A stretch of DNA of 64,000 nt from positions 404,292 through 468,291 of the forward strand of contig NZ_JARUKY010000001.1 of NCBI RefSeq assembly GCF_029688925.1, written 5' to 3'. This stretch comes from Evansella sp. AB-P1. GTDB taxonomy: Bacteria > Bacillota > Bacilli > Bacillales > Salisediminibacteriaceae. Both the position numbers and the translations under genes were made by a program. Position 1 is the stretch's first letter. Each line of letters starts with the position of its first letter. Of this stretch, positions 17,946 to 25,546 are shown piece by piece. Below the pieces are notes generated by a model. That model was not told where the DNA came from. It was given only the letters and a program-made list of their open reading frames with translations, and searched no databases.

Positions 17946-18263
17946 ATGGATAAACGTTATAGCGAAATGACACAAAAAGAATTAATGGACGAAATCGGTG
18001 ACTTAAAGGTAAAAGCACAAAAAGCAGAACAAATGGGAATGGTTAACGAATATGCAGTGCATGAAAGAAAAATAACAATGGCTCAAGCATATATGATGGA
18101 TCCATCTGTTTTTAATTCAGGGGATACATATCTAATACGGGATTCAAAAGAGGATACTTTTAAAATTTCGTATATGAATGGTGTTTTCGCGTGGGGTTAT
18201 CGTAATAATAGTAACGAAGAAGAAGCATTACCAATTTCATTATTGACGAGTAAGTTAAACTAA
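17946..18263 (+). CDS. yfhH: YfhH family protein (DUF1811)
   Basis: ATG 17946 follows GAGGTGGAG closely; the in-frame ATG at 17928 lies before that site. 105 residues: MDKRYSEMTQKELMDEI, KAQKAEQMGMVNEYAVHERK, then MNGVFAWGYR and EEALPISLL, all YfhH features. A soluble helix plus small beta domain; function unknown. Conserved neighbour of recX and sspK. Confidence 0.9.
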   Translation: MDKRYSEMTQKELMDEIGDLKVKAQKAEQMGMVNEYAVHERKITMAQAYMMDPSVFNSGDTYLIRDSKEDTFKISYMNGVFAWGYRNNSNEEEALPISLLTSKLN

Positions 18264-18271
18264 ATAACAAA

Positions 18272-18302
18272 TAAGGAAAGGCACAATGGCCCTTCCTTAA
18301 TC
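18272..18302. terminator. Terminator between convergent yfhH and ypzG-like gene
   Basis: AAGGAAAGG and CCCTTCCTT pair around CACAATGG with one mismatch; T-rich on neither side strongly, so moderate support. Confidence 0.6.
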
Positions 18303-18309
18303 GGGGAAT

Positions 18310-18471
18310 TTAAGATCTTTTTCTAGTTTGAACCTCAAGCACTCGGTTATGGAGGCTTTGCTCCGTTTCTCCATTTACTTGGTGGAAAGCGTGCTTCGGG
18401 TTTGCTCTAGGATCATGGAAAGGATCTTTATAATGGAACTTTCCTGACTGTGGAAGATTTTTTTTGCTCAT
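18310..18471 (-). CDS. YpzG-like small protein
   Basis: 53 residues from ATG 18471, eight bases after GGAGGG; an upstream extension to 18510 has no ribosome site. Carries FHDPRANPKHAFHQVNGETE and ends LEVQTRKRS, features I associate with the YpzG family of Bacillaceae. Probably a spore-related small protein; function unknown. Confidence 0.7.
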   Translation of the reverse strand: MSKKNLPQSGKFHYKDPFHDPRANPKHAFHQVNGETEQSLHNRVLEVQTRKRS

Positions 18472-18538
18472 CACCAGTGCCCTCCTCAAAAAAGAGATAA
18501 ATACATACAAAGTAATTTATTTTTACGTTTCGTTTGAT

Positions 18539-18688
18539 CTATTCTCTTTCTTTGGTGGAAGCTTGCATTCTTTCTGCTGGATGGTCATTAATGGTATCAT
18601 TTGCTCTTCTTGATGCAAATTCAGCTTTTGCTCTCGGCTCTCCAGCAAGAGAGATACGATGTGGAAAACCTTTTGCTTTGTTACGCAA
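18539..18688 (-). CDS. sspK: Small acid-soluble spore protein K
   Basis: 49 residues from TTG 18688 with AAGGAGG eight bases upstream. Reads RNKAKGFPHRIS, GEPRAKAEFASRRANDTI, DHPAERMQAS, closely following SspK. Made late in sporulation in the forespore. Located between yfhH and yfhJ exactly as in B. subtilis. No convincing sigma-G promoter was picked out by eye. Confidence 0.9.
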   Translation of the reverse strand: MRNKAKGFPHRISLAGEPRAKAEFASRRANDTINDHPAERMQASTKERE

Positions 18689-18868
18689 GAGAAAACCTCC
18701 TTAGCACTTTAATAAAAATAAAGTGGTTACTTCATTTCTAAAGTGTAATTTAGAAAAAACTATCCACAAAACAAGTAAAGAAGAATCTTTTCTAATGGAG
18801 CATTACTATTGTGTGTAAATTGAATAGTAAAATGAATTGTAAATACTGACAAGGGGGATGTCTAAAAA

Positions 18869-19135
18869 ATGAATGATTATTTTGAACGTTTGACTCATCG
18901 TTTGTTAGAGCAAAATGAAAATATGTCATATTCGGATGCAAGAACGTGGATTGAGCTAATGTGGGAGGATTTTGAAACTACTTATGCTAAAGCAGGACGA
19001 GAATATAAAGGGAAGGAAATGACCGAAAAAATTCTTGTTGAATGGATTGATCAATACGGATCGCATTTACATGAAATCTTACTTGAAAAACCAAAATACA
19101 AGGAATTGTTTGAAAGTAAAAAATTTTATCATTAA
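18869..19135 (+). CDS. yfhJ: YfhJ, WVELL-family protein
   Basis: 88 residues; the defining segment is ARTWIELMWEDFETTYAKAG (WVELL family). GGGGGATG precedes ATG by nine bases. Small soluble helical protein of unknown role, kept beside sspK and yfhP. Confidence 0.88.
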   Translation: MNDYFERLTHRLLEQNENMSYSDARTWIELMWEDFETTYAKAGREYKGKEMTEKILVEWIDQYGSHLHEILLEKPKYKELFESKKFYH

Positions 19136-19139
19136 AATC

Positions 19140-19176
19140 AAACGGCCACAAAGGGACCCCTTCTGTGGCCGTTATT
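19140..19176. terminator. Bidirectional terminator between yfhJ and yfhP
   Basis: AACGGCCACA and TGTGGCCGTT form a perfect 10-bp stem (loop contains AGGGACCCCT), followed by ATTTTAT; on the minus side TTTGATTTT follows. Confidence 0.9.
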
Positions 19177-20163
19177 TTATCCACTTTGAGGAAAGACCTC
19201 TAATTTTCTTTGGAGTGTTTCATTATTATATATCCATCCAGTGTACGAAGACAGTATATTTTGATCAGAGTCAAGTCGAACGATTGCAATAAAAGGATAG
19301 TGTCCTTTACTTCTGTATCTTAGATCAATAAATTTAACTGTATACCCATGTTTTTCTAAAGTAACCTCCCAGCGATAGGCAGGGGAGAAGGATAAGAATG
19401 CACTTAAATTTTCATCCTTTCGAGCCGAATTAATAATTGGATCATCTGGAATAGGTTCGAATGGATATGTTTCAAAGTAATTTACCTTTTTGTTTTTAAC
19501 TTTTGCAACATACATTTTTTCCTTTGTTCGTACGACAACGTGCCATGAACTCCATTTGAATGTTGGCGATATAAAGATATGTGTGGAATCTGGATGGAGC
19601 CCCTTTAACTCTTTATAAACCTTCCGTTGTTCATGTATGCGCCAAAAGTAATAACCTATGAGAAAAATATACATATACAAAAATGTCCAGCCGGGGTCAG
19701 CTCCAAAACGCCAAAGGATAATTCCAGCTATGTGAGTTAAAAAAATAAATGGATCGAATATATTAATGATTCCTAAAGCAATCCATTTATCTTTAATGGG
19801 AGCTAGTGCCTTTGTTCCGTAGGCATTAAAAATATCAACAAAAACATGAAGGAAAACGGCAAAAAATGTCCAAAGCCATAGATGAATGAAGTTTATATCT
19901 GGCATTGTCATACCTAAAAGGATCGTAATTGCAGTAGGCCAAATAAACCAGGCTGGTATGGAGTGAGTTATTCCTCGATGATTTCTAAGGTATGTTGAAT
20001 TATTTTTAAATTTTAAAATTGTATCAAAATCTGGAGCTTGTGATCCGATAATGGAACCAATCATAACTGCTTGGGTCATAGCTGGATTGCTTGAAACAAC
20101 AGGATCTAAAGTGGCTAATCCACCAATCGCGACCCCCATCACCACATGGGTTCCTGTATCCAT
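19177..20163 (-). CDS. yfhP: YfhP, membrane-bound metal-dependent hydrolase-like protein (DUF457)
   Basis: ATG 20163 is eight bases after AAGGAG. 328 residues: GTHVVMGVAIGGL, QAPDFDTILKF, NHRGITHSIPAW and FLHVFVDIFNAYGTKAL give the conserved His/Asp set of the YdjM/YfhP family, spread over about five membrane segments; the last ~130 residues are soluble and beta-rich. In B. subtilis YfhP is proposed to repress the neighbouring yfhQ/fabL region, though the family fold suggests a hydrolase; not resolvable here. Confidence 0.9.
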   Translation of the reverse strand: MDTGTHVVMGVAIGGLATLDPVVSSNPAMTQAVMIGSIIGSQAPDFDTILKFKNNSTYLRNHRGITHSIPAWFIWPTAITILLGMTMPDINFIHLWLWTFFAVFLHVFVDIFNAYGTKALAPIKDKWIALGIINIFDPFIFLTHIAGIILWRFGADPGWTFLYMYIFLIGYYFWRIHEQRKVYKELKGLHPDSTHIFISPTFKWSSWHVVVRTKEKMYVAKVKNKKVNYFETYPFEPIPDDPIINSARKDENLSAFLSFSPAYRWEVTLEKHGYTVKFIDLRYRSKGHYPFIAIVRLDSDQNILSSYTGWIYNNETLQRKLEVFPQSG

Positions 20164-20387
20164 ATTTTTCACTCCTTGATGATGAGAATGTATAATAAAT
20201 ATATTTTATTAAAAATATCGATTGTATCTCCTTAAATTTTATCTCATATTAAAATTATTGTATATTTTATATATATACAACAATTCATTAGATGCTTAAA
20301 AAAATCGTAAAACAAGTTTAATTAAAAAATTACGTTCTATTCATATTATTACCCTAATTTACTGAATTTCAAAAGGAGAATGTTGAA

Positions 20388-20696
20388 ATGAATCAAGGGC
20401 TACAGATTTTTTTAGAGTATAAGATAAAACCTGAGTTTGTTAATGAGTATGAAAAACATATGAACGAAATATTAGTTGAATTGGAACAGTATAGTGCTAC
20501 AGAAGTTGATTGGTACGAAGCAGCTGATCAAAAACATCTATATGTGGAGATGTTTAAGCTTCCTACAATGGCCCATTATCATGCAATTAAAGAGATGCGT
20601 CAGAATTCTAATCATGCTGTATTTGGAAGGTTAGATCAATATGTAGATGGAGGAATAAAAAAAGTTCATTGCTGGGCGTTTGTCCAAAGAAAATGA
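20388..20696 (+). CDS. Uncharacterised protein, possibly ABM-like alpha/beta barrel
   Basis: 102 residues, ATG after AAAAGGAG. Pattern strand-helix-strand (LQIFLEYKIKPEFVNEYEKH; TEVDWYEAADQKHLYVEMFK; MAHYHAIKEM; VHCWAF) resembles small dimeric antibiotic-monooxygenase-type barrels. No catalytic residues identified. Precedes mutY, as similar small genes do in other Bacilli. Confidence 0.7.
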   Translation: MNQGLQIFLEYKIKPEFVNEYEKHMNEILVELEQYSATEVDWYEAADQKHLYVEMFKLPTMAHYHAIKEMRQNSNHAVFGRLDQYVDGGIKKVHCWAFVQRK

Positions 20697-20707
20697 ATAA
20701 TTATATA

Positions 20708-20736
20708 GCGTAATTGGGGCGCCTTGTGTTTTCTTA
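20708..20736 (+). repeat. Right-end fragment of the 178-bp repeat in the mutY leader
   Basis: GCGTAATTGGGGCGCCTTG continues as TGTTTTCTTA, matching the last 29 bases of the full elements at 4752-4780 and 29256-29284. The rest of the element is absent. It lies 8 bases before the mutY ribosome site. Confidence 0.8.
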
Positions 20737-20761
20737 TTGGATAGAGGAGGAATTTGTTTAT

Positions 20762-21853
20762 ATGTCGTTAGATGAAATAAAGGCTTGGAATAAAAGTGGA
20801 TTTCAACAGGATCTTATTGAATGGTATAGGGAAAATAAACGAGATTTACCTTGGAGAAAAAAGAAAGATCCTTATAAAATCTGGGTATCTGAGATAATGC
20901 TTCAGCAAACAAAAGTAGATACCGTCATACCATATTTTGAACGTTTTATTGAAAAGTTTCCCACTATAGAGGCATTAGCAGATGCAGAAGAAGAAACTGT
21001 TTTGAAAGCATGGGAAGGATTAGGCTATTATTCACGTGCTCGCAATCTACATCAAGCCGTTAAAGAAGTGAAAGAAAGCTATGGAGGAAAAGTTCCTGAT
21101 CAACCAAGTGATGTTCAAAAATTGCGAGGAGTAGGACCATATACAGCTGGTGCTATTTTAAGTATTGCATATGATAAGCCAGCACCAGCAGTGGATGGGA
21201 ATGTCATGAGAGTTCTTTCCCGATTATTATTGATTGAGGACGATATCTCAAAAGTAACCACTAGAAAAAAATTTGAGAAGATAGTAACGGAAATTATTTC
21301 GAAAGAGTACCCTTCTGATTTTAACCAAGCAATGATGGAACTAGGAGCACTCATATGTACCCCAAGGAAGCCATCATGTCTGTTGTGCCCAGTAAGAACT
21401 CACTGTCGAGCACAGCATGCTGGCGTACAAGAGCAGCTCCCTATAAAAGCTAAAAAAGCTGCACCAATAGTCAAAAAGATGCAGGCAGTTGTTTTATTTG
21501 ATAATCAAGGAAAAGTGCTTATTGAACAGCGACCAAGTTCAGGTTTATTAGCAAAGCTATGGCAATTTCCAAATGTCGAAGTAATATCAGAAGGATATGA
21601 GGATATTGAAAAGTATTTATTAAATAATGGTGGATTAAAAGTAACGGTTCATCCGAAGCAGTTATTTCAGGTAAAACACATTTTTTCCCATTTAGTTTGG
21701 GATATTGAAATTTTTACAGGAGAAATGATGGAGATTCAGGATAAGTCTCTCTTTGATTCAAGCACCTTTCAATTAGTGAAAAAAGATAGTCTACATAAGT
21801 ATCCGTTTCCAGTTTCTCACCAAAAAATAATGAAAGGAGTTATTAATAATTAA
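20762..21853 (+). CDS. mutY: A/G-specific adenine glycosylase MutY
   Basis: ATG 20762 follows GAGGAGG; an in-frame ATG-like extension from 20714 would encode repeat sequence. 363 residues. SEIMLQQTKVDTVIPYF holds catalytic Glu44; LRGVGPYTAGAILSIA is the helix-hairpin-helix; AVDGNVMRV holds catalytic Asp. The 4Fe-4S loop CTPRKPSCLLCPVRTHC has all four Cys. The C-terminal NUDIX-like domain recognises 8-oxoG. Removes A opposite 8-oxoG. Same location as B. subtilis yfhQ. Confidence 0.95.
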   Translation: MSLDEIKAWNKSGFQQDLIEWYRENKRDLPWRKKKDPYKIWVSEIMLQQTKVDTVIPYFERFIEKFPTIEALADAEEETVLKAWEGLGYYSRARNLHQAVKEVKESYGGKVPDQPSDVQKLRGVGPYTAGAILSIAYDKPAPAVDGNVMRVLSRLLLIEDDISKVTTRKKFEKIVTEIISKEYPSDFNQAMMELGALICTPRKPSCLLCPVRTHCRAQHAGVQEQLPIKAKKAAPIVKKMQAVVLFDNQGKVLIEQRPSSGLLAKLWQFPNVEVISEGYEDIEKYLLNNGGLKVTVHPKQLFQVKHIFSHLVWDIEIFTGEMMEIQDKSLFDSSTFQLVKKDSLHKYPFPVSHQKIMKGVINN

Positions 21854-21931
21854 GAGTGTAAGTTATAGTTTTTGCTATATAAAGGCAATTGAATGAAGTT
21901 CCATAAAAATCGTTATAAGGGGAGAGATTTG

Positions 21932-22690
21932 ATGGATTTAGAACTAAAGGGAAAACGAGTATTAGTAACTGGTGGATCTAAGGGAATTGGGAAGGGTATT
22001 GCTAAGAGTTTTCTTGCGGAAGGGGCAAAAGTCGCTGTTATTGCTAGGGGAAAAGAAGCATTACAAGAAGTAAAAAAAGAGTTAGAACCAGTAGAAATCA
22101 TTCAAGCTGATTTAATGGACAAAAAGGAAAGAGCTAAGGCTTTTGACGCATGCACTGAATTATTCGGTGGTATAGATATTCTCATAAATAATGTAGGTGG
22201 AAGTAATGGAGGTAAAACGATGGAAACCTCTTTAGATGAATTTGAAGAGGCAATAGAATTAAACTACCTATCCGCCGTCCACTTTAGCCAATTAGCTGTT
22301 CCTTATATGAAGAAGCAACAATATGGGGTGATTTTAAATATATCTTCTATTTTTGGGAGAGAATCTGGGGGGAAACCAACATATAATAGTGCAAAAGCAG
22401 CAATGATCAGTTTCACAAAATCTTTAGCAGATGAACTAGTTAAAGATGGTATTCGTGTAAATGGTGTTGCACCAGGTTCTATTCTTCATCCAAGTGGAAA
22501 TTGGCAAAAAAGAATTGATGAAGATCCTGAGAAGATGAAAAAATTTGTTGAAAGTGAAATTCCTGCAGGAAGATTTGGTACAGTTGAAGAAATTGCAGAC
22601 GTTGTTGTCTTTCTTTCATCAGCACGTGCAAAATGGGTTGTAGGAGCAACTCTGAATGTCGATGGAGGACAATCAAGAGCCAACTTCTGA
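21932..22690 (+). CDS. Short-chain dehydrogenase/reductase
   Basis: ATG 21932 after AAGGGGAGAG; in-frame ATG 21893 has no site. 252 residues: TGGSKGIGKGIA cofactor motif, NNVGGSNGG, LNISSIFG catalytic Ser, YNSAKAA (Y-x3-K), and PAGRFGTVEEIADVV, VVGATLNVDGG at the end. A classical SDR, likely NADP-dependent; resembles 3-oxoacyl-ACP reductase-like oxidoreductases but substrate is not known. Distinct from fabL at 30987, which has enoyl-reductase spacing. Confidence 0.88.
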   Translation: MDLELKGKRVLVTGGSKGIGKGIAKSFLAEGAKVAVIARGKEALQEVKKELEPVEIIQADLMDKKERAKAFDACTELFGGIDILINNVGGSNGGKTMETSLDEFEEAIELNYLSAVHFSQLAVPYMKKQQYGVILNISSIFGRESGGKPTYNSAKAAMISFTKSLADELVKDGIRVNGVAPGSILHPSGNWQKRIDEDPEKMKKFVESEIPAGRFGTVEEIADVVVFLSSARAKWVVGATLNVDGGQSRANF

Positions 22691-22706
22691 TCCCATTTAC
22701 AACTAT

Positions 22707-22766
22707 GGCACAAGAAAGCCCCTTAATTCATTGATGGGGATGAATTGTGCCAATTCTTTTTAGCTC
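22707..22766 (+). terminator. Probable terminator of the SDR gene
   Basis: GGCACAA (22707) pairs with TTGTGCC (22746-22752), with inner CCCC/GGGG; AATTCTTTTT follows. The stem has internal unpaired bases. Confidence 0.55.
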
Positions 22767-22836
22767 TTCATTAGTTTATTGTGTAACAAAATAATTATCA
22801 TATGGTATAATTAGTTGTGGAGAGGTGGTGGATTTA

Positions 22837-23235
22837 ATGGCTACAGAATATACCCATAAAAAAGGGATAGTTTATAAAAACCAATTCCATATCATATTTT
22901 GCCCTAAGTATCGTAGGAAAGTCCTTGTTGATGATGTAGAACACGATCTGAAAAAGACTTTCTATCAAATTGCAGAGGAAAAAGACGTAACTATTAAATC
23001 GTTAGAGGTCATGCCTGACCATGTGCATATGTTTATTGAGTTTGACCCTAGACTAATGCTTCATAAAGTAATTAAAGACTTTAAAGGTATTAGTAGTCGA
23101 ATTCTTAGGGAAAAACACCCGCACCTAAAAAGTAGGTTGCCGAGCTTATGGACAAGGAGTTATTTCAGTTGTACGGTAGGACATATTTCTGAAGAAACGG
23201 TTCAGGAGTATATTAAAAATCAAAAAAATGTGTAA
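22837..23235 (+). CDS. tnpA: IS200/IS605 family transposase TnpA (Y1 HUH)
   Basis: ATG 22837 after AGAGGTGG. 132 residues. PDHVHMFIEF is the HUH motif; the catalytic Tyr is in VQEYIKNQ near the C-terminus; FHIIFCPKYRRKVL and SLWTRSYFSCTVGH are family segments. Full length for the family, no stops, so probably active. Acts on single-stranded DNA hairpins at element ends. Confidence 0.95.
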   Translation: MATEYTHKKGIVYKNQFHIIFCPKYRRKVLVDDVEHDLKKTFYQIAEEKDVTIKSLEVMPDHVHMFIEFDPRLMLHKVIKDFKGISSRILREKHPHLKSRLPSLWTRSYFSCTVGHISEETVQEYIKNQKNV

Positions 23236-23252
23236 GTAAGGTGGTGATACCA

Positions 23253-24066
23253 TTGGCTAAACAATCCTATACTTTGTCTCTCCCTCTCGTAACAGAGGAA
23301 TGGCAAGAAGATGTATTATCCAAGCGATTAGAGATTGCTAGAAACATGTATAATGCCTGTCTAGGAAGGTTAATGAAGCGTTATAGACGTATGAAGCAAG
23401 AGAAGGAATATAGGTGTTGGGTACAGCAGAAAGCATCTAAGGAACGTTCTCAGGCTTTGAGAGAGTTGATAAAAAAGCATGAGTTAAGCGAATACTCTAT
23501 TCATGCCTTTGTAAAGCCAATGCAACATCACTTCAAGAAAAATAGCTGATGTTAGGAAGCAAGATCACAATAAAATGGCGAACTGGATACTCTCTCTTGG
23601 TGATGATGTAAAGGTAGAAACGATGAACTATAAAGGACTTCAAAGGCGAACCAAACAGACAACCATTAACGAAAAAACAGGTAGGATAAATCGTAAAAAA
23701 CGTTATGGAAAGTCCTTATTAAATAAAGCCCCATCCATGCTTGTGAACATTTTAGATAACAAGTTGAAATATGCTGGTAATGAGTTGAAAAAGATAGATA
23801 CCTTTAATGTAAAAGCAAGTCAGTTCAATCATTTTAACGGAGAATACCTAAAGAAAAAAGTAAGTGAACGTTGGAACGACTTTAACGGAATGAAGATACA
23901 GCGTGATTTGTATAGTGCATTTTTGATTATGAATGTGAAGGATAATTTATGTGAAATCGACACTGGTGATTGTAACGAAAATTGGGTAACCTTTAAGAAT
24001 TCCCACGACATCGAGATTGATAGATTAAGAACAAGTGAACATACATTGGCAAGTATGGGAATATAA
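23253..24066 (+). pseudogene. tnpB: TnpB/IS605 OrfB, internal deletion and frameshift
   Basis: The N-terminal part (TTG 23253 after AAGGTGG, to stop 23549) reads AKQSYTLSLPLVTEEW and then IHAFVKPMQHHFKKN. The C-terminal part in another frame begins around ADVRKQDHNKMANWI (about 23551) and runs through NYKGLQRRTK to 24066. Roughly 150-200 residues expected between, including the first RuvC Asp, are missing. So the RNA-guided nuclease is inactive. The deletion point lies near 23545-23555. Confidence 0.85.
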
Positions 24067-24074
24067 ACCACTCA

Positions 24075-24266
24075 TTAGCAATAAGGTTTTGAACCGAGCC
24101 GACAGGACGGTAACGTAGTCCAATAGGACAAGCGTTGTCCATGAAAGTCTAAGGGAACAGCATTAGTCTCTAAAACAGATACCATAGTTTTAGAGGAAGT
24201 GCCTTTAAGTACCTTAGAACCCACCGAATTCATTCGTGTGGAGGTTCAGGGAAGGTGCCATTCCGT
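24075..24266 (+). ncRNA. Probable omega-RNA (TnpB guide RNA) and right end of the IS element
   Basis: The 3' region of IS605-type tnpB normally encodes a structured guide RNA whose 3' end is the element end and whose guide is the flanking DNA. Here 24075-24250 is non-coding, holds paired blocks (GGACAAGCGTTGTCC; CTCTAAAAC/GTTTTAGAG) and ends in the hairpin GAACCCACC/GGAGGTTC. The flanking guide would be about 24251-24266, in the PTS fragment. With TnpB broken it would need a partner elsewhere. Boundaries are estimates. Confidence 0.5.
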
Positions 24267-24502
24267 TTGCTGCAGCTGATCCAGGACGAGTAATTCCGTC
24301 CATTGTTGTTGGATCTGCTCTAGCTGGTGGATTAGCTATGCTATTTGGAAACACATTAATGGCTCCTCACGGTGGTGCCTTCGTAATTTTTGTTGCAGTA
24401 GAAAATTGGCCTCTATACTTCTTAGCTATTGCCATAGGTGCCGTTGTATCAGCACTTATGCTTGGTTATTGGAAAAAGCCTGCAGAGGAAAGGTTAAAAT
24501 AA
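24251..24502 (+). pseudogene. C-terminal fragment of fructose-specific PTS IIC gene
   Basis: Reads [43 protein letters not shown] and [16 protein letters not shown], the last ~84 residues of a fructose-family EIIC permease. The first several hundred codons are absent on the other side of the IS, so the element now joins unrelated DNA to this tail; an IS-associated deletion is the simplest reading. No start codon or ribosome site of its own. Confidence 0.88.
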
Positions 24503-24519
24503 AGAAGGGTACATTTGTT

Positions 24520-24557
24520 AGACGGTTGAGTTTTCTTGCTCAATCGTCTATTTATTT
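24520..24557 (+). terminator. Terminator of the truncated PTS gene; insertion site of the intron
   Basis: AGACGGTTGAG and CTCAATCGTCT pair (one G-T) around TTTTCTTG, followed by ATTTATTT, at which point the group II intron begins. Confidence 0.9.
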
Positions 24558-25195
24558 GTGCGCCAGGCATGCGCGCATTCTCTAGGGTTCAAGTCCCGAA
24601 CTGTGAAGGCAGTAGTAACAGTTAGCTTAAGACAAGGGTGTCTGGGGTGACTCAGAATCTGAAGGAAGTCGGCGGCAAATCCCTGCCTTGAGGAACACGA
24701 ACTTCATACGAGGCTAGGTGTACTTGGGTGAGACTGCAAAACAAGTCAAAGTCCTTACTGCAGAAGGGTACACAGAGTAAATGAAGCAAGGACATGGGGA
24801 GGAAGAGTGTGTGCTTACCCTGGGAGGTCTGACAGAGAAGCGATACTCTTATCGTAAGCGGACGTATGAACTTCCGTTGAACTGTCAGAAGTCAGCAGAA
24901 GCCATAGTACCAGGAAAGCTGGGAAGGGCTGAACCCAAAGGAGGATGAAATAATCTCTTTGTTTATGTTCACTCAAAGAAACAGATGTCTGTAAAGAGCT
25001 CCCTATGGAATAAACAGTGAATCCTGTTGAAAACCGTAGAAGTGTTGAGAGTGGATGGTGAACAAGGAGGCAGAAAAGCATAACGATCAATGAAAAAAAT
25101 ACTCATTGACCGTCTGACTTTGGGAACCGCCGTATACGGAACCGTACGTACGGTGGTGTGAGAGGTCGGGGGTTAGTCACCCCCTCCTACTCGAT
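24558..25195 (+). mobile_element. Group IIC intron lacking its reverse transcriptase
   Basis: Begins GTGCGCCAGGCATG and ends CCTCCTACTCGAT, with internal segments GTCCCGAACTGTGAAGGCAG, GAGGAACACGAACTTCAT, CAAAGTCCTT, GTCAGCAGAAGCCATAGTA in the order known from the Oceanobacillus iheyensis group IIC intron. Domain V (about 25127-25163: GAACCGCCGTATACGG, CGTACGTACGGTGG) and domain VI (GGGGGTTAGTCACCCCC) look intact. Domain IV holds only about 180 bases with short, stop-broken remnants of a maturase frame instead of ~1.2 kb, so it could move only with a maturase supplied in trans. Sits directly 3' of a terminator stem, the known target of class C introns. Confidence 0.9.
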
Positions 25196-25222
25196 TTATT
25201 TATTGTTCGTAGGATTGGGGGC

Positions 25223-25412
25223 GTTGCTCATAGAAGGGTGAAAGGTGTTTAAAGAATGGGGGGAAGGTGTTCATAGGAGGGTGGAGGAAGTTGCTCATAG
25301 AAGAGGCGAAGTTGCTCATAGAAGTGCGAAAGTTGCTCATAGAAGGGTGAAACCTGCTCATAGAAGAGGAAAACTTGCTCATAGAATCCGCAAACCTGTT
25401 CATAGACACCAA
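25223..25412 (+). repeat. 21-bp tandem repeat array, about 9 units (core TTGCTCATAGAA)
   Basis: Units such as GTTGCTCATAGAAGGGTGAAA recur with exact 21-bp period; units 2 and 3 are degenerate. Period is two helical turns and a multiple of three, so spurious frames run through it on both strands. Related arrays: 48820-48946 and a one- to two-unit piece at 27341-27372, all in the same orientation and all 65-350 bases upstream of + strand genes. Confidence 0.92.
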
Positions 25413-25546
25413 CAATACTGGTGGTGGCACCAAGAGTTTCCAAATCACTTATGTAAAAAGGACTAGTCGAAAAATACCATTTGCGTGGTAAAATAAGTGC
25501 ATACCAATACATAATTACAGGGAATGATGTAATGTGAGGATTTGAG

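Larger units (their letters stand above)
22767..24250 (+). mobile_element. IS200/IS605-family element with intact tnpA and deleted tnpB
   Basis: Contains a Y1-type tnpA, a tnpB with an internal deletion, and a structured right end (24085-24250) ending in the hairpin GAACCCACC...GGAGGTTC. The left boundary is not resolved: sequence between the SDR terminator and tnpA shows no clear inverted repeat, as expected for this family, which has no terminal inverted repeats or target duplications. Right boundary is placed where fructose-PTS coding sequence begins. Transposition in trans or by its own TnpA may still be possible. Confidence 0.8.

Noticed and set aside
20714..20761. N-terminal extension of MutY (GRLVFSYWIEEEFVY)
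   Set aside because: Encoded by repeat sequence and the ribosome site itself; ATG 20762 has proper spacing.
24815..25090. Antisense frame in the group II intron
   Set aside because: Structured RNA sequence read backwards; no codon pattern or start site.
25223..25412. CRISPR array
   Set aside because: The units abut with no unique spacers, and no cas genes are present.
25200..25512. Frames of 73-87 residues with heptad-like peptides on both strands
   Set aside because: They come from the 21-bp repeat, whose length is a multiple of three; no ribosome site and several overlapping frames at once.
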